Shown one piece after another: positions 9,834-20,158 of a DNA stretch of 64,000 bases. The notes below the pieces were generated by a model. It saw only the letters and a list, made by a program, of their open reading frames with translations. It had not been told where the DNA came from and ran no database searches. The DNA is taken from positions 1 through 64,000 of the forward strand of contig NZ_CADIJO010000022.1 in the NCBI RefSeq assembly GCF_902859705.1, written 5' to 3'. This DNA comes from Achromobacter deleyi. Lineage in GTDB: Bacteria; Pseudomonadota; Gammaproteobacteria; Burkholderiales; Burkholderiaceae_B. The position numbers were made by a program, and so were the translations under genes. The first letter of the stretch is position 1. Every line of letters begins with the position of its first letter.

Positions 9834-10300
9834 GTTTGTCCTCGAGCGGTGTACGCGGTCAGGGTGGCGTCGCGTCCCAGGCCGGCATAAGCCAGGGAAA
9901 TCTGCAGGTCGGGCGGGGGCAAAAGACCCTCGGCCCGCTCCGGCCATTCGATCAAAACGACCGCATCTTCACGCAGTAAATCCCGGAATCCTGCGTCCAA
10001 CCATTCGCGCGAATCACTAAATCTATAAAAATCAAGATGATAGAAGTATAAGTTAGAAACTTTATAGGATTCAAGCAGCGCGTAGCTTGGACTCTTGATT
10101 CGGCCTGTGATGCCGCATTCGCGCAACAATGCCCTGGTGAAGGCCGTCTTTCCTGCCCCCAGGTCCCCCTGAAGATGGATACATGCGCCTGCCAGCCCGG
10201 TTTGCTTGCCGGAAACAAGCGGCGCCAGCTGCCGCGCGAGGGCGTCGGTAGCGGCTTCGTCGGGCAGGTGCAGGGTCAGGCTGCTGAGGGGAGCGGACAT
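9761..10300 (-). CDS. tsaE: tRNA t6A biosynthesis ATPase TsaE
   Basis: The ATPase that helps the TsaB-TsaD complex make threonylcarbamoyl-adenosine at tRNA position 37. The product has 179 residues, against about 155 for E. coli. Visible are the P-loop GDLGAGKTAF near residues 45-54, SPSYALLESY, YFYHLDFYRF, and the WPERAEGLLP motif. The extra 20-odd C-terminal residues (Pro/Ala rich) are read in the same DNA as the amiC N-terminus. It is the first gene of a tsaE-amiC unit, divergent from fumC. Codons 90-115 (around 9960-10060) are noticeably AT-richer than the rest. Confidence 0.95.
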   Translation of the reverse strand: MSAPLSSLTLHLPDEAATDALARQLAPLVSGKQTGLAGACIHLQGDLGAGKTAFTRALLRECGITGRIKSPSYALLESYKVSNLYFYHLDFYRFSDSREWLDAGFRDLLREDAVVLIEWPERAEGLLPPPDLQISLAYAGLGRDATLTAYTARGQTWLNAIVPPPVTAPSPQQAPPDAA

Positions 10301-10471
10301 GGCGCGGGGCAGTGGGCGAGTGGTAAAAGATCAGGATGGAAACGCGGATTGAACGCAATTATAGGAATTCGGGTTTCTGCTAATCTATAAGTGATTGCTA
10401 TTCTCAAATAAGTCGTGCCTGGCGGCTCCTCCGCCGACCGCGACGGACGCTGCTACGGAGCTGTAAGCGCC

Positions 10472-11863
<1,392 letters not shown>

Positions 11864-11917
11864 GGCTCCCCGTCAGCGCGCAGCGATCACCGCCGCGACG
11901 CAAGACACCGCGTATGC

Positions 11918-11946
11918 AAAAACCGGCTGCCCGCGCAGCCGGTTTT
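11918..11946 (+). terminator. Intrinsic terminator of fumC
   Basis: AAAACCGGCTG, short loop, CAGCCGGTTTT: an 11-bp stem that includes the A/T runs, about 55 bp after the fumC stop. It ends before the repeat element at 12008. Confidence 0.85.
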
Positions 11947-12007
11947 GGCGGGCCCCGCAAATCTCTCACGCAAGCCCAGACCTAGCAGCGCAACAATCCC
12001 AGACGCA

Positions 12008-12184
12008 CGTAGCTCCTCGGGGTGGCGGCTTGCCGAGCGGGCAACCTCGATGCGCCCGAGGGAATCTGAAGGCAGTCGCCGAAGGCGACAACGAAGATGA
12101 CGAAGGGGCAGTCCGGAGCGAAGGCTCCGGACCGCAATCGTGGGCGCCCGCTCGGCAAGCCGCCACCCCGAGGAGCGACCTACG
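12008..12184 (-). repeat. Intergenic palindromic element, copy 1
   Basis: First of four related elements in the window. Two 31-nt arms (12012-12042 and 12146-12176) are perfect reverse complements of each other. Outside them CGTA (12008-12011) pairs with TACG (12181-12184), leaving a 4-base bulge. Between the arms is a 103-bp core with an inner hairpin (12111-12132; 9-bp stem, 4-base loop). The core matches the reverse complement of copies 2 and 3, so this copy is in minus orientation. It begins 26 bp after the stop of the minus-strand AEC gene. Short frames such as MTKGQSGAKAPDRNRG lack ribosome binding sites and I treat them as non-coding. Confidence 0.9.
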
Positions 12185-12210
12185 AAGCAATAATCACCGC
12201 AAGCAAAAAA

Positions 12211-13110
12211 TCAACGCCCCCCAGCAAGCATCATCCACAAAGGAATCGTCAAAGCAGAAAGCAACGTTCCAAGGGAAATCAAGACGGCAACCATCCGCCC
12301 ATCCCCCCCCATCCGCATCGCCAACACATAAGCCGCAGAAGCCGTAGGCAACGCCCCAAACAACAACAGCATCCGCGCCTCCAAAGCAGGCAACCCCAGC
12401 AACCCAGCCACCCCCAGCGCCACTAGCGGCAATCCCACCAGCTTCACCACCAGCATCCAGGCAATCAACCCCCCGTACCCCTTGCCGCCTTCCCAGGCCA
12501 GGCTGGCCCCCACGCATAGAATCCCCAACGCGATCGCCGCCGCGCCCAGTCGCGCCAGCACCGTATCCACCGGCCCCGGCAAATGCAGCCCCGCCAGATT
12601 GCACGCCAGCCCCGCCAGCGTCGACACCACCAGCGGATTGCGCGCCAGCTCGCGCAGCAGATTGCCGCCGTTGTGCCGCGCCAACCCGTACACCGCCGCC
12701 ACATTCGCCATCGGCACCGCGAAGCCGATGATCAGCGCCATCACCGTCTGCCCCTGCGCGCCGCCCAGGCTCGCCGACAGCGCCAGCCCGATATACGTGT
12801 TGAACCGGAAGCCGCATTGCGCCGACGACGCCAGCCCCAACGACGACGGCTTGAGCACCAGCCCTGCCAGCCACGACAGCGCCACGCCCGACACGATCAC
12901 TGCCGCCGTCGCCTGCAACAGTATTGCGGCATTGCCCGCGCTGATCGGCGTGCGCAGGATCGATTGAAAGAGCAGCGCGGGGAACAGCACGAAGTACACC
13001 AGCCGCTCGGTGCCGGCGAAAAACTCGCGTGAGAAATTCAGTTTGTGGCGCAGCGCCCAACCCAGCGCGACCAGCAAGAAATCAGGGAAAACCAGCAGTG
13101 CGACCGACAT
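12211..13110 (-). CDS. AEC (auxin efflux carrier) family transporter
   Basis: A 299-residue integral membrane carrier of the AEC/bile-acid-arsenite superfamily, with about ten hydrophobic helices in two blocks and a polar middle (GLARHNGGNLLRELARNP). Family members move small organic acids or amino acids; the substrate is not readable from sequence. The ATG at 13110 is followed by a hydrophobic stretch with no cleavable signal. The coding strand of the last 90 or so codons is rich in T- and G-ending codons and poor in C, unlike most neighbours, and the gene runs into element copy 1. Confidence 0.87.
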   Translation of the reverse strand: MSVALLVFPDFLLVALGWALRHKLNFSREFFAGTERLVYFVLFPALLFQSILRTPISAGNAAILLQATAAVIVSGVALSWLAGLVLKPSSLGLASSAQCGFRFNTYIGLALSASLGGAQGQTVMALIIGFAVPMANVAAVYGLARHNGGNLLRELARNPLVVSTLAGLACNLAGLHLPGPVDTVLARLGAAAIALGILCVGASLAWEGGKGYGGLIAWMLVVKLVGLPLVALGVAGLLGLPALEARMLLLFGALPTASAAYVLAMRMGGDGRMVAVLISLGTLLSALTIPLWMMLAGGR

Positions 13111-13356
13111 AGTGTGATGTGTTTTTTTCGAGGTCTGGGCCGGGGACCGGCGTCCTATGCGACTGTAAGCATTTGCTGCTATTCTCCGTCATTCCGGCGG
13201 GCGCGTGTGCCACAAGCAACTCATAAACAGCACGGCTTTCTGCCCTGCACACTAAGCAATGCGCCCCCACCGTTAACTGCTGACCCGCCCACAGGCGGGT
13301 GCACCACAAAACGGTCCGTTCACATACGGGCTCGCACACTTGGAGGAAACACACCC

Positions 13357-14349
13357 ATGAATAAAGTTCGCTCCCTGGCTCTGGCCATCGCAGTGGCAAC
13401 CGGTGCCGCAGGCACGCTCGGCGCTTCCGTCGCCCACGCCGCCGACAAGTATCCCAGCAAGCCGATTCGCGTCATCGTGCCGTTCGCGCCGGGCGGTTCC
13501 ACCGACATCATCGCCCGTCTCGTGACGCAGCGCATGAGCCAGGAACTGGGTCAGCCGATGGTCGTTGAAAACAAGGGCGGCGCAGGCGGCGCCATCGGCG
13601 CGGCCGAAGCCGCTCGTGCCGACAAGGACGGCTACACGCTGTCGATCGCCACCGTGTCGACCATGGCCGTGAACCCGGCGTGCCGCCCCAACGACCTGCC
13701 GTACGATCCGATCAAGGACTTCCAGGCCGTCACCAACTTCGCCAACACCGCCAACGTCGTGGCCGTGAACCCGAAGTTCCCGGCCAAGGACTTCAAGGGC
13801 TTCGTCGAAGAACTCAAGAAGAACCCCGGCAAGTACTCGTACGGCAGCTCGGGCACCTGCGGCGTGCTGCACCTGATGGGTGAATCGTTCAAGATGGCCA
13901 CGGGCACCGACATCGTGCACGTGCCCTACAAGGGTTCGGGCCCGGCCGTGGCCGACGCCGTCGGCGGCCAGATCGAAATCCTGTTCGACAACCTGCCGTC
14001 CTCCATGCCGCAGATCCAGGCGGGCAAGCTGCGCGCCATGGCCATCGCGTGGCCGGAAGACATCGCGTCGCTCAAGGGCGTGCCGAACTTCAAGGAAGCC
14101 GGCTTCCCCGTGCTGAACCAGCCGGTCTGGTATGGCCTGCTGGCGCCCAAGGGCACCCCGATGGAAGTCGTGAACAAGCTGCGTGACGCCGCTGTCGTGG
14201 CCCTGAAGGACCCGAAGGTCATCAAGGCGCTGGACGATCAGGGCTCGGCCCCGTCGGGCAACACGCCGGAAGAATTCGCCAAGGAAATCAAAGAGCAGTA
14301 CGACTGGGCGAAGGACGTCGTGAAGAAGCAGAACATCAAGCTGGACTGA
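13357..14349 (+). CDS. Bug-type tripartite tricarboxylate transporter receptor
   Basis: Periplasmic solute-binding protein of the TctC/Bug family; 330 residues. A Sec signal peptide (about 1-29, ending SVAHAA) is followed by YPSKPIRVIVPFAPGGSTDIIAR, the family signature split here by its conserved PxGGxxD loop, then VVENKGGAGGAIG and SYGSSGTCGVLH. A good ribosome site (GGAGG, 13342-13346) sets the start at 13357. No TctA/TctB membrane partners are nearby, as is usual for these expanded families. The ligand is unknown. It is monocistronic with a clear terminator. Confidence 0.92.
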   Translation: MNKVRSLALAIAVATGAAGTLGASVAHAADKYPSKPIRVIVPFAPGGSTDIIARLVTQRMSQELGQPMVVENKGGAGGAIGAAEAARADKDGYTLSIATVSTMAVNPACRPNDLPYDPIKDFQAVTNFANTANVVAVNPKFPAKDFKGFVEELKKNPGKYSYGSSGTCGVLHLMGESFKMATGTDIVHVPYKGSGPAVADAVGGQIEILFDNLPSSMPQIQAGKLRAMAIAWPEDIASLKGVPNFKEAGFPVLNQPVWYGLLAPKGTPMEVVNKLRDAAVVALKDPKVIKALDDQGSAPSGNTPEEFAKEIKEQYDWAKDVVKKQNIKLD

Positions 14350-14394
14350 TGGCGTGATGGCGCGGGCCTGGCCCGCTGCCTGAACCGTCAAGCA

Positions 14395-14419
14395 AAGAGC
14401 GCCTTCGGGCGCTCTTTTT
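14395..14419 (+). terminator. Intrinsic terminator of the 13357-14349 Bug gene
   Basis: AAAGAGCGCC, loop TTCG, GGCGCTCTTTTT. A stable TTCG-capped stem with a T-run, between two convergent genes (the LysR gene ends at 14447). Confidence 0.92.
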
Positions 14420-14446
14420 CATTGGGCGGCCGTACGCTCGTCGTGG

Positions 14447-15337
14447 CTAGGCGTGCAACGCGGCCTGGCTCGCTTCGCACGCGCCGCGCAGCCGGTCGAT
14501 CAGGTCGCGGTGCAGCGCCGACAACGGGTCCTGCTCGCGCGCCAGCACGCTAATCGGCACCTGCAAGATCGGCGCCAGCCGCCGCAGGTGCATGCCAGGG
14601 CGCAGCATGGCCTGCGCCGTGACCGCATCGACGATGGCGTCTCCCGCGCCCGCCTGGGCCAGTGCGCAGGCCACGTAGTGCGTCTGCACGCGCACCGCGG
14701 CGCGCGGGGCCAGGCCTTGCGCATCCAGCGCCATCTGCAACAGCGCGCCGGACGCATCGCTGGCATCCAGCAGGATCAGTGCGTCGCCCGCAATGTCGGC
14801 CAACGCCAGCGGGCCGTGGCCGGGCTGCGCGCTCAGGTGCACCAGTTCGGTGTGGCCCAGCTCGATGCGCGTCAGGCCCGGCGTGTCGCGGGTGTCGAAG
14901 GTCACCGCCAGATCCAGCTCGCGCGTCAGCATGCCGTTGACCAGTTCGGTGCTGTGATGGGTATGGATGTCGAAAGTCAGGCCGGGCTGGGCCTGGCGGC
15001 TGTCGCGCACCACGCCCGGCAACAGGCCCAGGCCCAACGCCGGCGCGCAGCCCAGCCGCAGGTGCGCATGGGGACGGTCGCGCAGGCTGGCGGCCAGGCG
15101 GCGCACGCTGTCCAGGTCCTGGTTCAGGCGGGCGACCTCGGGCGTCAGGATGTCGGCCTCGCGGGTGGCGACCAGGCGGCCCTTGACGCGTTCGAACAGC
15201 TTGAAGCCCAGTTGCGCCTCGGCGCTGGCCAGCAGCTTGCTGGCGGCCGGCTGCGTGATGTGCAGCGCCGCCGCGGCCTGCGTCAGGGAGCCGGTGCGGC
15301 GGATCGCTTCGAAGATCTCGATGTGGCGCAGGCGCAT
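14447..15337 (-). CDS. LysR-family transcriptional regulator
   Basis: A 296-residue LysR protein. The N-terminal winged helix-turn-helix is residues 1-60 (MRLRHIEIFEAIRRTGSLT, then AAALHITQPAASKLL); the effector domain follows, with RLGCAPALGLGLLPGVV. I chose the start at 15337, eight codons into the frame, because MRLRHIEIF is the usual family beginning. It diverges from gamma-glutamyltransferase (15474) and converges with the Bug gene, so the ggt-like gene is the most likely target. Inducer unknown. Confidence 0.9.
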   Translation of the reverse strand: MRLRHIEIFEAIRRTGSLTQAAAALHITQPAASKLLASAEAQLGFKLFERVKGRLVATREADILTPEVARLNQDLDSVRRLAASLRDRPHAHLRLGCAPALGLGLLPGVVRDSRQAQPGLTFDIHTHHSTELVNGMLTRELDLAVTFDTRDTPGLTRIELGHTELVHLSAQPGHGPLALADIAGDALILLDASDASGALLQMALDAQGLAPRAAVRVQTHYVACALAQAGAGDAIVDAVTAQAMLRPGMHLRRLAPILQVPISVLAREQDPLSALHRDLIDRLRGACEASQAALHA

Positions 15338-15473
15338 GGGAAAGGGAAAGAGTCGGCGCAAAGCGGCATTCTACGGCGCGGCGAGACGGCATGCGGCGGT
15401 ATCAAGGACCGCGCCGATTTGTCTATCATGCAAGCTCATGCCGGCCTGCCGGCGCCACCCGATGGAGTCTGTC

Positions 15474-17228
15474 ATGCGCATGCGTCCCTGCGCCGCCGTC
15501 CTGCTCGCCGCCGCGCTGGCCGCGATGCCATCCGCCTGGGCCCGTTCGCCCGTTGCCACCGACGACCTCAACCCCGAAGCCGCCACCGGCACCCGCGCGC
15601 GTGAACTGGTGCGTGCGCCGCATTTCATGATGGTGGCGGCCAACCCGCTGGCCACCGAGGCCGGCGACGAAATGCTGCGCCGGGGCGGCAGCGTGGTCGA
15701 CGCCGCCATCGCGGCGCAACTGGTGCTGAACCTGGTCGAGCCGCAATCGTCCGGCATCGGCGGGGGCGCCTTCATGGTGGTGTACTCGGCCAGGCAAGGC
15801 CGCATCGTCACGTACGACAGCCGCGAGACCGCGCCGGCCGCCGCGCGCCCCGACCGCTTCCTGGATGCCGAGGGCAAGCCGTTGCCCTTCGTGCAGTCGG
15901 TCAACAACGGCATGGCGGTGGGCGTGCCGGGCCTGCTGCGCGGGCTGGAAATGGCGCACCAGCGCCAGGGCACGCTGCCGTGGGCCGATCTGTTCCAGCC
16001 GGCCATCCGCCTGGCCGAACAGGGCTTTGCGGTGTCGCCGCGCCTGCACAAGCTGCTGGCGGGCAACAAGGAACTGCCGCGCCAGGCGGCGGCCGCCGCC
16101 TATTTCTATGCGCCCGACGGCGCCGCGTGGCCTGTCGGCCATGTGCTGAAGAACCCGGCCTTCGCGGCCACGCTGCGCGCCGTGGCCCAGGGCGGCGCTG
16201 ACGCGTTCTATCAAGGCGATATCGCGCGCGACATCGTGGCGGCGGTGCATGCCCACGCCAAGCCGGGCGATCTGGCGCTGGCCGACCTGGCGGGCTACCA
16301 GGCGCGCGAGCGCGAGCCGGTCTGCGGCGCCTATCGCGGTTACCAGCTGTGCGGCATGGGCCCGCCCAGCAGCGGCCCGATCGCCGTGCTGCAGATGCTG
16401 GGCGAGCTGGAACAGTATCCGCTGTCGCGCTATGCGCCCGGCAGCGTCGAGGCGGTGCACTATTTTTCGGAAGCGGGGCGGCTGGCGTTTGCCGACCGCG
16501 ACTTCTACGTGGCCGACCCCGACTTCGTCAAGGTGCCGGTGCGCGCCATGCTGGCCCCGGCCTACCTGCGCGCCCGCGGCGCGTTGATCCAGCCGGATCG
16601 AAGCATGAAGGTGGCGCTGCCCGGCGATCCCGAAGGCAAGCTGCTGTCGCTGGGCCAGGACAACGCGCTGGAACAGCCATCGACCAGCCACCTGGTGGCG
16701 GCGGACGCGGACGGCAATGCGCTGTCCATGACCACCACCATCGAAAACGAATTCGGCAGCAAGATCTTCGTGCGCGGCTTCCTGCTGAACAACGAGATGA
16801 CCGATTTCTCGTCATCGTTCAAGGACCCCGAAGGCCGGCTGGTGGCCAATCGCGTCGAACCTGGCAAGCGCCCGCGCAGCGCGATGTCGCCGCTGATCGT
16901 GCTGCGCGACGGCAAGCCTTACCTGCTGGTGGGTTCGCCGGGCGGCAGCGCCATCATCAATTACGTCGCCAAGACGGTGGTGGCGGTGCTGGACTGGGGC
17001 CTGGACATCCAGGCCGCGGCGGCGCTGCCCAACATGGGCAGCCGCAACAAGGAAACCGAACTGGAAAAGGGCACCGCGCTGGAAGCGTTGGCGCCGGCCC
17101 TGGAACGCATGGGGCACCCGGTGAAGATCACCGAGTTTCCCAGCGGCATCCATGGCATCGTGATCACGCCGGACGGCCTGCAAGGCGGGGTCGACCCGCG
17201 GCGCGAAGGGCTGGCGAAAGGCGGCTAA
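15474..17228 (+). CDS. ggt: Gamma-glutamyltransferase (Ntn-hydrolase)
   Basis: Periplasmic enzyme that cleaves or transfers gamma-glutamyl groups of glutathione and related peptides; matures by self-cleavage before a catalytic Thr. 584 residues with an N-terminal signal peptide (about 1-25, hydrophobic AAVLLAAALAAMPSAWA). Residues ~75-90 carry NLVEPQSSGIGGGAFM, a family block. The likely nucleophile is Thr404 in EQPSTSHLVAAD; most family members have TTH here, so STSH is a mild variant. SPGGSAIINYV near the C-terminus is the oxyanion loop. The start at 15474 is placed after a GGAG at 15465-15468; 15462 is an in-frame alternative. Confidence 0.9.
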   Translation: MRMRPCAAVLLAAALAAMPSAWARSPVATDDLNPEAATGTRARELVRAPHFMMVAANPLATEAGDEMLRRGGSVVDAAIAAQLVLNLVEPQSSGIGGGAFMVVYSARQGRIVTYDSRETAPAAARPDRFLDAEGKPLPFVQSVNNGMAVGVPGLLRGLEMAHQRQGTLPWADLFQPAIRLAEQGFAVSPRLHKLLAGNKELPRQAAAAAYFYAPDGAAWPVGHVLKNPAFAATLRAVAQGGADAFYQGDIARDIVAAVHAHAKPGDLALADLAGYQAREREPVCGAYRGYQLCGMGPPSSGPIAVLQMLGELEQYPLSRYAPGSVEAVHYFSEAGRLAFADRDFYVADPDFVKVPVRAMLAPAYLRARGALIQPDRSMKVALPGDPEGKLLSLGQDNALEQPSTSHLVAADADGNALSMTTTIENEFGSKIFVRGFLLNNEMTDFSSSFKDPEGRLVANRVEPGKRPRSAMSPLIVLRDGKPYLLVGSPGGSAIINYVAKTVVAVLDWGLDIQAAAALPNMGSRNKETELEKGTALEALAPALERMGHPVKITEFPSGIHGIVITPDGLQGGVDPRREGLAKGG

Positions 17229-17242
17229 GTCGACTCAGGCGG

Positions 17243-17287
17243 GCAAGGCGGCCCGGCCTGCCACCGTGTGGCCGGGCCGGCCCGCCC
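17243..17287. terminator. Hairpin between convergent ggt and APC permease genes
   Basis: GGCCCGGCC (17251-17259) pairs with GGCCGGGCC (17271-17279) around an 11-base loop, with further GC pairing outside. It is very stable but has no T-run, so termination is likely but not certain. Confidence 0.6.
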
Positions 17288-17293
17288 GCCGGT

Positions 17294-18700
17294 TCAGTCC
17301 AGCGCCGCCGGGTCCAGCTGCATCTTGTCTTCCTTGCGGCGCGCCAGGTAGGTCACGCCCCACATCACCACGCCCAGCAGCAGCAGCCAGCCGGCGACCT
17401 GGTACTGGATCACGTCGCGGCCGGTCAGCGGCGTGACCAGGAACAGGCAGGCCGCAGCCCCCAGCCAGGGTACGACGCGGTTGATGCGAAAGTGCTCGTG
17501 CTTGACCGGGTGGCGGCGCAGCACCAGCACTGCTACGTTGACGAAGGCGAACACGCCCAGCAGCAGCAAGGCCGTGGTGCCGCCCAGCGCGCGGATGGCT
17601 TCGGAATCGCCCAGCGCCACCAGGATGATCAGGCCGAAGGCCAGCACGGTGGTGAACAGAATGGCCGTCCAGGGCGTCTGGTTGCGGCGATGCACGTGGG
17701 CCAGGAACGACGGCAGCACGCCCTGGCGCGACATGCCGTACAGAAGGCGGCTGGCCATCATCATGTTGATCAGCGCCGAGTTGGCGACCGCGAACATCGA
17801 GATCACCGGCATGATGTATTCCACCGGCAGGCCGGGCGCGGCGCGCTTGACCACCAGCACCAGCGGCGTGCTGCTGCTGGCCAGTTCGCCCACCGGCACC
17901 AGCGCCACGGCGCAGATCGACACCAGCACGTAGATCACGGCGGTCAGCCCCAGGCCCGTCAGCATCACCTTGGGAAAGATGCGGCTGGGGTTGTGGGTTT
18001 CCTCGGCCATGTTGACCGAATCCTCGAAGCCGACCATGGCAAAGAACGCCAGCGCGGTGGCCGAGGTGACGGCCAGGAACACGCTCTTGTCTTCGGGCGT
18101 GTCGAAGGCGATGACGCGCGAGAAATCGGCCTGGCCTTCGGACATGGCGTAAAAGCCCAGCAGGATCACCATCAGCAGGCCTGACAGTTCGATCAGCGTC
18201 AGCACCACGTTGGCGCGCACGCTTTCCGAGGCGCCGCGCAGGTTCACCAGCATCACCAGCGCCATGAAGCCCAGCGCGCCGACCGTGATCCAGGTCTTGT
18301 CGGCTTCCATGCCGAAGGCCGCGAACATATTGGCGGCAAAGGCTTGCGAGGCGGTCGCGGCCGATGTCAGGCCCGAACACATCACGGTGAAGCAGACGAT
18401 GAAGGTCAGAAAGTGCACGCCGAAGGCCTTGTGCACATACAGCGCCGCCCCGGCCGCTTTCGGGTACTTGGTCACCAGTTCCAGATAGGACAGCGCGGTC
18501 AGCAGCGCCACGCCGAACGCCACCAGGAAGGGCAGCCAGGCGGCGCCGCCCACTTCTTTGGCCACCTGGCCGGTCAGCGCATACACGCCGGTGCCGAGAA
18601 TATCGCCGACGATGAACAGCAACAGCAGCTTGGGTCCCATCACCCGCTTGAGCGGGGCGTTCTCTTGCGGCGCATCGCCGCTGGCAGCATTCGTAGCCAT
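17294..18700 (-). CDS. APC family amino acid permease
   Basis: A 468-residue amino acid/polyamine/organocation transporter with twelve predicted membrane helices. The first helix carries the substrate-binding loop GDILGTGVYALTGQ, typical of the family, and SATALAFFAMVGFEDSVNMAEE marks the sixth helix region. Ligand not determined; cationic or small neutral amino acids are common. The C-terminal tail is basic then acidic (ARRKEDKMQLDPAALD). An AAGGAGAAAG ribosome site is visible upstream on the minus strand. It stands alone between ggt (convergent) and a repeat-bearing spacer. Confidence 0.92.
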   Translation of the reverse strand: MATNAASGDAPQENAPLKRVMGPKLLLLFIVGDILGTGVYALTGQVAKEVGGAAWLPFLVAFGVALLTALSYLELVTKYPKAAGAALYVHKAFGVHFLTFIVCFTVMCSGLTSAATASQAFAANMFAAFGMEADKTWITVGALGFMALVMLVNLRGASESVRANVVLTLIELSGLLMVILLGFYAMSEGQADFSRVIAFDTPEDKSVFLAVTSATALAFFAMVGFEDSVNMAEETHNPSRIFPKVMLTGLGLTAVIYVLVSICAVALVPVGELASSSTPLVLVVKRAAPGLPVEYIMPVISMFAVANSALINMMMASRLLYGMSRQGVLPSFLAHVHRRNQTPWTAILFTTVLAFGLIILVALGDSEAIRALGGTTALLLLGVFAFVNVAVLVLRRHPVKHEHFRINRVVPWLGAAACLFLVTPLTGRDVIQYQVAGWLLLLGVVMWGVTYLARRKEDKMQLDPAALD

Positions 18701-18946
18701 AGTCTTTCTCCTTGTTCTCTTTCGATGGGGAGTCGCGCCAGGGCAACGCCAGGGCCTGCCATTGCAGCCGGCCCGAGGTACGGAAAAAGTCTAAATCGGC
18801 CGGACGCCGGGCAATGCAACAGTGATGCAACGAATTGTCTGTGCATGAAAAACATGCAAGAGAGGCTGCGAGGACATGAAAACGCCCACGCAAGGTGGGC
18901 GATGAAGCGAACGTGACGGGCAGGACGAGCCATGGCAGGCAGGCCG

Positions 18947-19016
18947 CAGCAAGCAGATCGCAGCCAGCAGATCGCAGCCAGCAGACCGCAGCAAGCAGGC
19001 CGCAGCAAGCAGACCG
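18947..19016. repeat. Five tandem 14-bp repeats
   Basis: Five head-to-tail units of consensus CAGC(A/C)AGCAG(A/G)(T/C)CG, preceded by a partial unit (18938-18946). They end 8 bp before the stop codon of the CoA-transferase gene. The rest of the 18701-19024 spacer (324 bp) holds the permease promoter region and no gene that I can support. Confidence 0.92.
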
Positions 19017-19024
19017 CAACGAGC

Positions 19025-20146
19025 TCAGTCGGTCGGCGGCGCCAGATCCGGTGGCAGCCGGCGCAACGTGGCCGGCGTGCGCGACAGCTTGATGGGCGAA
19101 CCCACGCCGCGGTAGTCGCCTTGTTCCAGCACCATGCCGCGGTGCCGGGTGTGCGGATGCGCCAACGCCTGGTCCACGGTCTGCACGGCGGCGGCCGGCA
19201 CGCCGGCGCGCAGCAGGCGGTCGGCCAGCGCGGCGGCCTCGTGGCGGGCCAGCAGCGCCGCCAGGTCGTCGCGCAGCGCCGGGCGGTTTGCCAGGCGGTC
19301 GGCGTTGGCGGCGTAACGCGGGTCGTCGGCCAGGCCGGGCGCGCCCAGCACCTGCGCCAGCTGGGCGAACTGGCGGTTGTTGCCGACCGCCAGGAAGATC
19401 GGGCCGCTGGCGGTGGGCAGTGTTTCGTAGGGCGCGATGTTGGGATGCGCGTTGCCGCTGCGGCCCGGCGTCTTGCCGCTGTAGAAATAGTTGGGCGCGT
19501 GCGGATGCAGCAGCGACAGCGCGCAGTCGTACAGCGTGATGTCCAGGAACTGGCCCAGGTTGCTGCGCACGCGTTCGTTCAGCGCCAGCAGGATCGCCAC
19601 CGCGGCGTTCAGGCCCGTCACCATGTCCACCACCGGCAGGCCCACGCGGGTGGCTTCGCCGTCGGCCTCGCCGTTCACGCTCATCAGGCCGCACATGGCT
19701 TGCGCGCAGGCGTCGTAGCCGGGCAGGCCGCCCAGCGGGCCGTCGGCGCCGAAGCCGCTGACGCGGCAGTGCACCAGCCGGGGAAACTGCTGGCTCAGCG
19801 TGTCGTAGCCCAGGCCCCACTTTTCCAGCGTGCCGGGCTTGAAGTTCTCGACCAGCACATCGGCATCGGCCAGCAGGTGGCGCAGCAGTTCCTGGCCCGC
19901 GGCTTGCGACAGGTCCAGCGTCATGCCGCGCTTGTTGCGATTGACGCCGACGAAGTACGAGGCCGTGTCGCCCAGGAAAGGCGGACCCCAGCCGCGTGTC
20001 TCGTCGCCGCCGGGCGGCTCGATCTTGAGCACGTCGGCGCCGTGGTCGGCCAGGATCTGGGTGCAGTAGGGGCCGCCCAGCACGCGGGACAGGTCGATCA
20101 CTTTGCAGCCGGCCAGGGCGCCGGCATCGGGAAGCTGTGGAGCCAT
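19025..20146 (-). CDS. CaiB/BaiF family CoA-transferase
   Basis: A class III CoA-transferase of 373 residues that moves CoA between carboxylic acids. Family features: VIDLSRVLGGPYCTQILADHGADV-type N-terminus, IEPPGGDETRGWGP, the NRNKRGMTLDL segment, and LVENFKPGTLEKWGL with the loop near the active site. The catalytic Asp is probably the one in GYDACAQAM or nearby. Its ATG lies 12 bp after the stop of the Bug receptor gene, and an acyl-CoA dehydrogenase lies further upstream. I infer an operon for uptake, CoA activation and oxidation of an organic acid. Confidence 0.92.
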   Translation of the reverse strand: MAPQLPDAGALAGCKVIDLSRVLGGPYCTQILADHGADVLKIEPPGGDETRGWGPPFLGDTASYFVGVNRNKRGMTLDLSQAAGQELLRHLLADADVLVENFKPGTLEKWGLGYDTLSQQFPRLVHCRVSGFGADGPLGGLPGYDACAQAMCGLMSVNGEADGEATRVGLPVVDMVTGLNAAVAILLALNERVRSNLGQFLDITLYDCALSLLHPHAPNYFYSGKTPGRSGNAHPNIAPYETLPTASGPIFLAVGNNRQFAQLAQVLGAPGLADDPRYAANADRLANRPALRDDLAALLARHEAAALADRLLRAGVPAAAVQTVDQALAHPHTRHRGMVLEQGDYRGVGSPIKLSRTPATLRRLPPDLAPPTD

Positions 20147-20158
20147 GGAGCCTCGGGG

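Noticed and set aside
12097..12426. Frames in the intergenic elements (e.g. with MTKGQSGAKAPDRNRG)
   Set aside because: Similar peptides appear in all copies because the DNA core is conserved, and the frames run in different contexts with no ribosome sites. I read them as non-coding.
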